Shown: positions 11,990 through 22,000 of the stretch, in pieces
How the letters are laid out: each line of letters opens with the position of its first letter
How positions within the stretch are numbered: the stretch's first letter is position 1
Assembly (NCBI GenBank): GCA_031772625.1
Contig: CM062820.1
Coordinates: 312,159,840 to 312,223,839 of the forward strand
Source of the DNA: Pinus tabuliformis
Lineage: Eukaryota; Streptophyta; Pinopsida; Pinales; Pinaceae
DNA length: 64,000 bases
Direction: 5' to 3'
Notes under the pieces: model-generated
Told to the model about the DNA's origin: nothing
The model's database searches: none
What the model saw: the letters and a program-made list of their open reading frames with translations, nothing else
Program-made: the position numbers and the translations under genes

Positions 11990-12642
11990 CACTCAAAGAT
12001 CACCTATTGATCCAACTTGTATAGGCACACTCTTCCATCCTTGTTGATAATTTGTTGGGAACAAATTCCTCTCAAGGCAATACCTCATCTCAAATAGGTC
12101 AAGTCAATATAGCTAATACCACGCATAGCTTACCAATTGTAGCTTCGCTAAGCCTACTAGATTTGTCAAATCTTACAAATGATCGTACAGCTCATAATGC
12201 TACATAATCAACCATGTCAAACAAACTGTCATCAGAAATACCCAAATTCAAAGGTAAGCCAAGTGAAGACATGGAAAACCATGTGATTTCCTTCTATCTT
12301 TGGTGTTCCTCCAATAGTATCATTGAAGACTCAATTAGGTTGAATATTTTTCAATTCACACTTACAAGACCTTCATCTAAATGGTACGTTAATGAGAAAT
12401 CAAGAGAATACACCACCTTCGAATCTTTAGCCAAATCATTTCTCACCTTCTTCCAACTCCCACTTCACCATGAAATTAGGTTGGAACTTATAACTGAATT
12501 TCAATCGACCTTTTCCACTCAAATAGCAGACCATATCCACGAGTGGTGCAAATTCCACAATGTTTGCAAGGTGGAATTTCTTAATGAACTTATTTATACA
12601 TTTTCCTGAAATCACTCTTTCAAATCATAGAAAACACATAGT

Positions 12643-13142
12643 TGTTAGAAATTAATTAATGGAGCAACGAAATACACAAAATATTGCGGAAACAAAAATA
12701 CCAAAATGTATAAAACAAGAGGGACACAGATATATGCAATTGACCCAATTTCGATTATATCCGTGGAGAAACAATGAATCCTTCCTTTTATATTATCCAG
12801 CAAAATGACGAGATACTCTCTCTCTTTCTCTCTCAGAATAATAATCTACAATCTCAATACAATTCCCTCATAAAAACTGAGGGGTTTCATTCTAGGGAAA
12901 AAACCCCTAAATTAACATAAATTATACCATCAAATAATTTTCCTAATGAATGACCTAGATTGAATACGAAATTAAAATATTTTACAAGGAAGATTTTCAT
13001 CTATTTTTAGCTTCAAGGGCAATACCCCGCCAAGAGGGGGCTCATAAAATTTGTTGTCGCACCCCCCTCCCCCCCTCCTGGACCCCCTTGATGGAAATTA
13101 AATAGGTGGCATTGTTGCCCCATTAGGAATAGAGATCCAACA
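12643..13142 (-). repeat. Lone LTR, minus strand, relative of the one at 15506
   Basis: Plus-strand ends TGTTAG and CCAACA, about 500 bp. The reverse complement follows the LTR at 15506-16134: GAAGCTAAAAA, CCTTGTAAAA, TCATTAGG, the paired ATTTATGTT stretch and the final TTTCTAACA. It lies inside the Tat gag remnant, whose similarity stops near 12610 and resumes near 13340. No matching target-site repeat is visible, so it may be a worn solo LTR or an end of a larger lost element. Confidence 0.65.
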
Positions 13143-13177
13143 TGAATGGAAAAAAATAAATAATTAACAAAACAGAA

Positions 13178-13214
13178 CAAAAAGAAAAAAAAAAAAAAAA
13201 AACAAAAAACAAAA

Positions 13215-13256
<42 letters not shown>

Positions 13257-13276
13257 GAAAAAAAAAAAAAAAAAAA
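13178..13276. repeat. A-rich low-complexity tract
   Basis: About 100 bp of almost pure A on the plus strand with occasional C or G. It lies just outside the minus-strand LTR. It could be a slippage-expanded tract or the relic of a poly(A) tail, but no retroposon body was recognised next to it. Confidence 0.9.
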
Positions 13277-14982
13277 CCTTTGAACAATCAGGAACATAAA
13301 CAGGGTCCACACCCAATAATAGCCACCACTATGAAACCACAAAATGTGGAAGATTCCATAGGTAAAGCTCAAAAGTTTGAGCTTATTTATGCACAATAAT
13401 GGTACCTCTACTCGTTAATTCTCGATGCTCCATGACCTCAACCTTTCAATAAGAAGAAGTCAGGGGCATCCAAAGTTGATGACAGGTTGTTGGAAACATT
13501 ACCCAATTTTAGCTTGGGATCTAACCCCCATACCACAGGAATTCATATGCTCCTTCTCCATCATTTCCCCAATTAAATGGTACTTCTTCATCACTAGCAA
13601 CACCTATAGCTAGTTATTATCATAAATCACATACACCTACCACTAGCCATCACATCAAGGGGACTTGTGACCCGATGCATATTATGGAGGGAATATCCAC
13701 ATCCCAACATTCCTATGAAAATACTCCATAATAAAACATGTATTTCCCTTTATTTAGTCATCAACAAATTAACCCTGCACCTCAATAACATGTAGATGTT
13801 CACTCTTTTCAACCCTCTTTCCCCCAATAATAGTAGGTGTTTGAAAAACTCAAATTTTCCAATCCACCTAACCAAAATGAAAAGAAATGAAAGGAAAAAG
13901 AAAGGGAAAGCAGGCACAAGATAGGAACCAAAAAAAAAAAATGAATAGAATGAGGGCAACCTCAGTAATCAGAACCAAAATCTAAATCAAGAAAAGTGGT
14001 CTCTAGACTAACCACCCTTGCACAATCTATGCTAAGTATGGGCATCAGATGAACAATAGCCCCAAACTCCTTGAATTAAAATGCATGAGAGACATTAGGG
14101 GTCAAGCTAGGCGTAATAAAAGCCATCCATGCTACAATACTCATTCCCCCATCAACAAACTATATTTGAACAACATGAGATGGACCCTCACAATACCCAA
14201 ATCAGACCGAGGGTAGTTCCTTAGGTCCCACAAATCATGATATCTACATGCAAGTCTTAGATGTCATACTTCAAACACATCATTAGGAATATGGTACTCC
14301 TCTTGAACCAAATCCCTCATCAATAAAGGCATTTCTATTTACCACAACACCACGTTTGATGATCCCACAACCTCCCAAAAACCTAGTATTTATGTTGGTC
14401 AAAGGATAATTATGGTGTACATCACATAGTGCAAAGGATTCCCATAGTTATAACATTATCGATGACTTAGAACAATCCTTGTCCACCATGTCAGCATTAT
14501 AAGTGCTACAAACTTGGCCATCTCAATAGAAAGCCTTACTTTGTGTGTTAGGTGCCATTGATCTCTCAGATTTGTGATTGATCACCCTTTGATTTTTATA
14601 GTTATAACTTTGACTACCATCTTTCATCGCATTCCAAATATCAATGACTATCTAAAATGTGAACTTACATCTTCCTCCATCACATTGATGGAATATGATA
14701 GTCACCCCTCGCAACTAGTAGGAATCCTTTAGAACATCCCAGTTGAGGTCGTCGAAAAAATAATTGTCAAAGATATTGAATTCCTTAATGCTCCTTTAGA
14801 TTACAATATCCTATTTGGAAAGAGCTACATATATGCCATGAAGGCAATCACATCATTAGTACTCCATGCTATGAGTTCCCCCCTTGACTAAAAAATTATC
14901 GCCATTGACCAATTAAGACAATATGAATCAAGAGCCTCTCTCGCAATAGATAGTGTATTACCCTTCATTGGATCCAGGGAAC

Positions 14983-15270
14983 ACTTTAGGGGTTAATATT
15001 CGTAGGTGGGCTAATTTTCCATGTTCTTTCCAAAAAACGGATTCACCAATTTCCAATTTTTCTAAAAATAATTCGCCCAATTTTTTTAGTATAGAATTAT
15101 TTTACCTTAAAATTCACCAAAGTTTTGTAAATGCTATTTAAAATCATCAAATATTTGAATATTTTTACAATAATATCACCAAACATTTTATTATTTGTAT
15201 GTTTGAGACTAGTAATATTTGCCATGGTTTCTAAACTTTAAGATAAATTTCCATCCTTAAAAGTTTCACT
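14983..15270 (+). mobile_element. Small non-autonomous DNA element (hAT-like MITE), copy 1
   Basis: About 285 bp with no coding capacity, starting near AGGGGTTAATATTCG. The same sequence occurs reverse-complemented near 48089-48374 and again partly at 54475-54715. Shared landmarks are GTGGGCTAATTTTCC, CACCAATTTCCAATTTTTC, TTTACCTTAAAATTC and AAGATAAATTTCCATC. The ends read roughly (C/T)AGGGG to CCCC(C/T)(A/G), which recalls hAT termini. Terminal inverted similarity is imperfect over about 30 bp. Its left end abuts the Tat remnant. Confidence 0.55.
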
Positions 15271-15505
15271 GCAATCAATGGCTTGATTAGCTTTACAATC
15301 GACTTCTACAATTAAATTTGGGATAGGTTTGTGGCCTTTCAAAGCATGAAATATCGTTGATACATGGAGTTGTAAGGTCCTCCCTCCCTTAATTTACTAT
15401 CATAAAATTTAAACTACAAATTTAAACCACATCATATCAGCAAGTTGTGGCTCCCACTCTAAAATTACAGTCATATTTTTAAATTTCCAAAAATAATGGT
15501 AAAAT

Positions 15506-16134
15506 TGTTGGGTGTGAAGCATGATTATTTAGAGGTCTTTGTTTCAGCCAGATGTATACCCCAGGAATATTGTACACCCCTCCATGTGGGTGGGTGCGGG
15601 GTGGGACTTGTCCCCCCCGCAGGGCTCCAAGGGGGGGCTAATCCCCCTCGGCTGGGGGTCCAGGGACCAGCGGTCCCTCGGCGAGGGTTTCGAGGGCAGC
15701 GCCCCCGAAGCTAAAAACAGATGTAAAATTGCCTTGTAAAAGTATAGTAATTTCTAGTCAATCTGGGCCGTTCATTAGGCAAATGATTTGACGGTAGAAT
15801 TTATGTTTATTTTAGGGTTTCTTTGCCCTAGAAGGAAACCCCTCTCTTTGTATGAGGGCATTGGATTGAGGCTATGTAATAGATATGTATTCTCCAAGCG
15901 AGAAATGGAGAGGTGAGACTGTGAGAGAAAATAGTGGATATTACAATGGATCTATTGTAAGTCGTGTCTCTTTATTTTTTTGGATAATAGAAAGGAAGGA
16001 CTGGCTGTTCGAGGTGGACGTAGCCCAAACTGGGTGAACCACGTATATCTGTGTCTCTCTGGTTTTATGTGTTTGTGTTTTTCCGCATTTTATATGTCTT
16101 GCATTTCTCTATCATATATAATATTTTTCTAACA
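15506..16134 (+). repeat. Solo LTR with 5 bp target-site repeat
   Basis: 629 bp beginning TGTTGGGTGT and ending TCTAACA, flanked by AAAAT at 15501-15505 and 16135-16139. Segment B shows the empty site (TAAAATCAAGG near 54952). There is no internal region, so this is a solo LTR left by LTR-LTR recombination. It contains a GC-rich block (about 15575-15710) unlike its surroundings. Related to the minus-strand LTR at 12643; superfamily not determined. Confidence 0.88.
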
Positions 16135-17323
16135 AAAATCAAAGGCATGTTACAAACCCCATTCCCTTAAAGAAATGCCATCCCTAGTGTCCTATAAACC
16201 AAAAACAAAAATTTAGCTTTCTAATTAACAACTCTTACATTGATCTATATATTAAGCAAAAATGGTTAGAGCTCCAACATTTGGGCTTCAAATTCCCAAG
16301 TTGGTTCGTAAGGTCCAAAGCGCTTCCATTGCACTTTAACCTACTATATTACTTGATAAAAGAGTGTAATATGTCTCCATTATAGGACGCATATTAGTTC
16401 AAACTAGAATTATACATCAAAGTCCACCTATATCACAAACCAACCAATCACATGATTAGTGTCATGTACATACTTTTTAAGCACATAAATGTCAAATACA
16501 TAGTCTGCTTTCACTATGGGTGGTGCGGTCATTCTATAAGCTATTAGTACCACCCTTTCGTAAATATGAAATATAATTTCACAAAATCTAGGAGCTAATT
16601 TAGCACATGCTCCCACTGTTTTTGAGCTATTCCTTGCTCTGACATGGAGATATACATGCTCTCCCACTTGGAATTCTTTGTGAATTCTCTACAATTATAT
16701 ATAAGTATATTTCCTATCCTGGGATTATTTCAACTTATGCATGATATTAACCACTTCTTGCTCCATTTCTCTCAACATGTCAGGTACAAATACCACTTTG
16801 TTGACAAAGTCATCTCAACTAGTGGGAGTATTGCATTTTCTACCATACAATGCCTCAAAGCGACTCATCTTCAATGAATCTCGATACCCATTGTTGTATA
16901 AGATTTCAACTAATCATAGGGATTATTCCCACCTCTTTGGTCGATGCATGACATGCATCCTCAACATGTCCTCTAGGATTCTATTTACCCTTTCAGTTTT
17001 ACCATTTGTATGGTGATGGTAGGTTGTGCTAAAAGCTAGTTGAGTGTTGAAGCTAGCAAAAAATAATTTCCAAAAATTTGAGGTGAACTTGGCATCCCAA
17101 TATGAAATTATCTTATTGGGTATTTCATCCAATATTAATATTTCTTTCGTAAAAATATGAGCTATGTCAATGGATATGTGGGTGGACCTAACAACTATAG
17201 ATTGATATTCCATGGTCAAATTTTACACTACCACCATAATGACATCAATTTATTTTGATGCCTTCATTAATCTCACGATGAATTACATTGATATGACTTC
17301 CCATTTCTAGTTCGGGATTTGAA

Positions 17324-17328
17324 TTGGT
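17324..17328. repeat. Copia target-site repeat, left
   Basis: TTGGT, repeated at 47848-47852 on the other side of the Copia element. Segment B shows a single TTGGT at the empty site (near 56284). Confidence 0.9.
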
Positions 17329-17735
17329 TGTAGGTTTTAACCTCGTACAGAAATTATCCGCATACGAATTCTAAAACACAGAAAATAAACAATGCGAGAG
17401 AATAACACATAAAACAGATATACACAGAGATTTTCCCCTGGATCCCAAAACCGGGACTACCAGCTTGATTTTTCATTATGTTCCTTTCAATGTTACAATA
17501 CATATTTATACATGCCGAAGCATCCAATACCATGGACCAAAAACCATCGCGTCCAAAACCATGTGTGAAAATCATGCACAAAACCATAGGTAGGTCCACC
17601 TAACATAGGGTCCAAAACTAAAATTTTCCAGGGCACTACCATGAACCCCATAGAGTGGAGTTACCTACACCCCTCAAACCCCCTATGACTCCCCCCACTA
17701 TGCAATCGGTGCAACGAAGGGGGGGATTTGCCCCC
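17329..17735 (-). repeat. Copia 3' LTR, outer part
   Basis: Plus strand starts TGTAGGTTTTAACC and matches 47353 onward. It is cut at a C-run where the Tat/Ogre-like element inserted, and the remainder is at 43182-43247. Confidence 0.9.
17731..17735. repeat. Tat/Ogre-like element target-site repeat
   Basis: CCCCC, repeated at 43182-43186. The other Copia LTR has one run of six C here, which supports a 5 bp duplication within a C-run. Confidence 0.85.
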
Positions 17736-18102
17736 TGTTACACTAAAAAATGTCACCATGACTATTTGCAGTTAGTATGGCTCCATCAACTGTCATACTA
17801 TCCTCCTTGGCAAGCCTCATACCTCTGCTCTCCATGTCAAACTCCAAAAAAGAGAGAAAGTCATTAAAAATCTATATATCTCTGGTACGCAGTTTCTCTT
17901 AGCCTTACCTGCGTGTACGCACCCCAAGTTCACAATACCTGCGTACTTGTACGCTCTGTCTGTAAAGCAATGGGTGCGTACCCCTGTAAAGGTCAAAAGG
18001 TGCGAGTTTCATATTAAAAAAGTTACTTGTGGTCATTTCTAGAGTCTTCTAGAAACTTGTTTGACGTGTATGAAGCGCCTCCAGATGGTTCATGTATCCC
18101 TA

Positions 18103-18164
18103 CCAAAGAGGAACTTATCCCATCAAGAGGGGAGCTATCCCATCCAAAGAGGGGCTTATCCCAT
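18103..18164 (+). promoter_or_regulatory. Three 20 bp direct repeats upstream of TATA
   Basis: Three near-copies of the form CCAAAGAGGnnCTTATCCCAT at 18103, 18124 and 18144, about 35-95 bp upstream of the TATA box, and conserved in the 3' LTR near 42499-42560. Position suggests promoter elements (inference). Confidence 0.6.
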
Positions 18165-18197
18165 TGATGGTGGACCTGAATAACTTCCTCTAGAGCA

Positions 18198-18207
18198 CTA
18201 TAAATAC
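18198..18207 (+). promoter_or_regulatory. LTR TATA box
   Basis: CTATAAATAC in the 5' LTR; the 3' LTR has CTATAAATAT at 42594-42603. The best core-promoter candidate for the genomic transcript. Confidence 0.7.
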
Positions 18208-18788
18208 AGGCATTGGGCCAAAGGGAGGAGAGGTTGAAAGCTGAACATTCCTAAGGGTAGATGCTGCTAGAATTAGGACTTCCTTGTAGAAGCTTGTGAG
18301 GAGAGATTACCATCTTTGCTTGTTTCATTTGGAAGTGGGTGAGCTGATCAGAGTAAAGGAGAACTCTTCTGGACCCTGGGAGGGACCTGCACAACACCAA
18401 GGCTCAGGTTGTAATGGTTCCTTTTGTTACCTTTTAATACAAATAAGTCCATTCTTCTCAACAATTTGTTATTTATGAGTTGTTTCATATACTCCTTGGT
18501 CTATATGTTAAATATGTTTTATTTTATGTGATATTCAGGTGCTATTTAATTGTTTGATTGTTAGTGAATGCAGGTTTCGAAGAAAAGGAGGAGCTCATCT
18601 GGATCAACGAAGCTGGACTACTACAACAGCGTTGGGTTACAGGTAGGATCTAAACACTTGATTTCTCATATTGTAAATGCATATTTAGAGAAGGATTGCT
18701 CTTCTTTGTCTTGTTTGTCACTAGAAATTCTTAGGCTTCTAGGGAGGCCGGTTGTGTCCGCACTAATGACTCTTTCCGCATGACAAAA

Positions 18789-18806
18789 TGGCGACTCCGC
18801 TAGGGA
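18789..18806 (+). promoter_or_regulatory. Primer-binding site, tRNA-Arg type
   Basis: TGGCGACTCCGCTAGGGA, three bases after the LTR end. Very close to the TGGCGACTCCGCTGGGGA site known from Ogre/Tat elements. Confidence 0.88.
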
Positions 18807-19071
18807 ATCCATGAATGTGTTTGACTTCATTTTGATTTGATATTTTGGTCTGAGAAAAATCGCTTTTTTCTGATTTTTGGCTGTCTAACTGTGTGTTTGG
18901 GTGGGTTAGCTTAGAGTCAAATTAGATTTTTATTTTTCTTAGCTTTGCCAGCAGTACGTAGCCTCTGAGTTAGGCACAGTGCATACTTGTACGCACTGCG
19001 TCTTTGTGCACAGGGTGTACCAGCGCCTGTGTCAACAGATCACCTGCGTACCCCTGTCAAATTTGAGAAAA
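18807..19071 (+). other. Single-copy start of the leader
   Basis: Untranslated sequence between primer site and the first tandem unit, not repeated in units 2 or 3. It contains GTACGCACTGCG near 18989 and ACCTGCGTACCCCTGT at 19042-19057, words shared with the LTR and 3' region. Confidence 0.8.
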
Positions 19072-22000
19072 TTTCATTTTTCCTCTTTTTGCTCTTTAGA
19101 TTTTGTTTTAAATTTGTTTTTACTGCCCAGATCCATTGGTTTACTGTCAGAGATCTTCACCTGAACTTGTCCCGTTAGTGTCGAGGGTTTTGGTGGAATT
19201 CATAGGGATTTTGCCTTAGGGTTTGATTTTTAACTGGTCCTGTAGTGAATTTGGCGTTAGAGATTGTCAAACTTTGGATCTCCTTGGTTTTGTTTAGTTC
19301 TCTTAGGAGTCGAGCCTATCATAGAAGTCACCCTTGTGAGAGACCTACCTTTGTGTCTTCTCTTTGCGAATCTCGAAAAGTTTGTTGGTTAAAGCTTTGA
19401 ATTTCATCCTTGAGAAAAAAGAACAAAAAGATTTCGATTTTGTTTTTTGATTAGTTTATGATTCTACATGAACTGATCCTTAGTTGCATTTTGACTGAGT
19501 AAAACATCCGGGAATTATCCTTGTAGGCTTTTGTCCTCATTATTTTTTGTTTTTAGGTAAATTTCCTTTTAATTTGCTTTTGAGTGAATTTGATTTGATT
19601 GTCTTAGATTTTTTAAATTTGATTTGATAAATAGTTTTACATGCTTTATTAATATAGAAAAAAACACAAAAATTCTTTTGGAAAAAGTTTGCTTTGGTAG
19701 CATTTGTAGTCTTTTGGGAGAAAAACGAAATTTCGTGAAGTAATTAGTGGTCATGAGTTGTATGTTTTGAAAAGATAAAGAGATTGTTTCTTTGATTGTC
19801 TTTGCCAAGAAAGTTGTTTTCTATAAAATTTGCATTTTCCAACTCTCTTAGCCAGGAGATTCATTGAAAAATAAAAGTAGTGTAAATCATCTTAGGTGCA
19901 TCTTTGTAGTGGTTGCGAGTCGAGTCTACACACCACCAGTTTCATCTCCACTACCTTTTGTCTTTAAGAAAAACCATAAAATTAACGCTTAAAGTAAAAT
20001 AAACTTAGTAACTTTTATTTACTAGGGCTCTGAAACACCAATATAGATCAGGCTAGTGTCTTGGAGTAGGAGAGTAATTAACTCTCCAAGACAACAAAAC
20101 CAAACAAGTAGCTTATCTTGTGATAGAATAAATCCAATTGTTTCATTTGTACTCTAGGAAAGCTCCTCTTAAAGGAGAAGCACGAGCTCGTGTCCGAACC
20201 AGTGAGGGGATCAATCCTCCCTCGTTGGGAACGACGCCAGACACGCACGTATTACAAATGGTAAACCTCGGATTAACCATTGTCGAGGAGCCAGGGGTCA
20301 CTTGTCGGTAAACCTTGGATTATTGTCAAGGAGCCGGCAAGGGGATCGAGCTTGATACTCTGCCCTTGCATGTTGTCGGAGTGTAGACTGTTCCCCCAGG
20401 TGCATTTGTTGCTGTTGGTAACCTTAGTGACCATTATCTTTAGGATTCTACCGAGGTGACAGTGGAGGGAAGATCCCACTGTACCTGGAGCAGACATTGG
20501 CTAGACTCACTTGGATTTTCCGGGGGGTTCACTTCACTCGAGATGGTTAAAGTGGAGGAACTTGTGCCGGTATATTCATTAAGCAGGTTGCCGGGGTAAC
20601 TGTTCCACCCGCCACTTCTGTACTGAATCCGGCGATGTTGGGTTTCATCTCCAACTAGCGTTTTTGGTCCAGAAGGCTACTGTTTGTGCTTGGTTTGACG
20701 CCCTAGATTCTTTAGGCGTGTGATTCATATTTGTTTGGTTCTTTAGAGACTTTAGGCAGCTTTCTTTGAGATTTTACTTTGTTTGCATGTGCAGTAGTTA
20801 AAAGTCTTTAACTGTGGCTGAATTACCGAGACAGTTCCCTGGATCTCGGGGCAAGTCTCCTGAAGTTGTCACCGTGGCCGATTTGTTGAGGAGGTCTCGT
20901 AGACTTCGAGGCCAACCTCCCGAAGAGGTTCTGAGTCATTACGAAGGTTTAAAGGTCCTTGTAACTCCTAGTGGCAGTAAAGTAGGTTCACCTGAAGAAG
21001 GAGAATCGTCATTGGTAGTCCATTCAGATTACCAAGGTCTAGGAACGGGTTATAATCCTGAAGCAGTTGTAGTTTCCGAGCTTGCTGGTAGTTTTTCATC
21101 TACTAGTGATATAGGCGAAGAACCTGAAGTATCTGAACATGTTACTCCAACTTCTAGTGCACCTGATTCACCTAGGGTAGAAAGAGTCATTACCGAAAAT
21201 CTTCCTGCTGGTTTGATAGCTATTGAAGAACTTGCTCCAGAGGAAGAATTAGGCGTATCTATCCTTGAAGATCAACCTACTATTGATCTAAGGGAGCGTG
21301 AATCTATCTTTTACAGTCCTCCTAGAAGTACTACTTGGTACCTTTCGTTAACCAATTATTTAGACAACTCAGGGATAGGTTTTTCTCCACCTCGAACTCC
21401 TTTTCCACCTGGAGGTATTTATACTCCTGTAAATATGTCTGGTCAGTCGTCCATGTTCACTCAATCTCCTGAATCTTTCTTGTACGATGGTCCTTCTGTT
21501 CCTTCCGGGTATCAGTCACTTTCTGGTACTTTTGCGGGAGCATCTCCTCAACCCATTGAACATGGGTTATTAACTGGAAACAATGGTAATAAGCCATTGG
21601 GTGTAGGAGACATTTACATGATGTCAGGTTCAGTTCCCGGTTCTCTACCTCAAGGTGGCCAATTACCGCCTGGGGGGCAGCCTCAATTAACGCCTGGGGG
21701 ACAACCTCAGGGTACGAAAATTGTGTCTGGGGGGCAACCTCAAGGACAGTATGTACCCATACTACAATACGTTCCTCAAGGTCAACCCCAGCCTCAATAT
21801 GTACCCCAAGGTCAACCTCAGTATCAGCATTTACCTCAAGGGTATCAACTTCAAGGTCAAGGTCAACCCCAGTATTAGTATTTACCCCAAGGTTATCAAC
21901 CTCAAGGTCAATACTCGAGTCAAGGTTATCAACCACCTCAAGGTCAAGCTTATGTTCAAAGTATGGGAAATGTACCTGTCAATTATCAATCTTACCCTCA

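Larger units (their letters stand above)
11990..14982 (+). mobile_element. Tat-lineage gag-protease remnant
   Basis: 12214-12609 encodes a stretch closely like the Gag of the Tat/Ogre-like element (shared IPKFKGKPSED-type motif, YLWCSSNS, DSIRL and DHIHEW). Beyond the interrupting LTR, similarity resumes near 13340 (KAQ-ELIYAQ). Around 14455-14620 it matches the end of gag (VEDLA-like and MSAL). The protease end LDYNILFG lies near 14800 and KIIAIDQL near 14890. So gag and protease of an old relative run collinearly to about 14980. Many breaks; much older than the element at 17736. Confidence 0.75.
17736..18785 (+). repeat. Tat/Ogre-like 5' LTR
   Basis: TGTTACACTA to GCATGACA, 1,050 bp, the same length as 42132-43181. 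It contains several GCGTAC-type words (17884-17987), three direct 20 bp repeats upstream of a TATA box, and a T-rich stretch downstream. Confidence 0.95.

Noticed and set aside
12815-12836. CT-rich run, and a GA run near 50588, as possible regulatory sites
   Set aside because: Simple-sequence runs within decayed elements; nothing ties them to a promoter.
13013-13396. Minus-strand frame rich in Phe
   Set aside because: It is a translation of the A-rich tract and the neighbouring LTR, not a protein.
18296-18478. Frames inside the Tat LTR (18296-18478 and 18568-18783, repeated near 42692 and 42964)
   Set aside because: LTR sequence downstream of the TATA box; conserved only because the LTRs are copies of each other.
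19569-19808. Minus-strand frames in the unit leaders (also near 20273-20497)
   Set aside because: Repeated only because the whole unit is repeated; no family motif.
21457-21936. Long minus-strand frame (and its counterparts in units 2 and 3) opposite the PQ-rich part of gag
   Set aside because: Shadow of a repetitive coding stretch; composition mirrors the sense repeats and no domain is visible.
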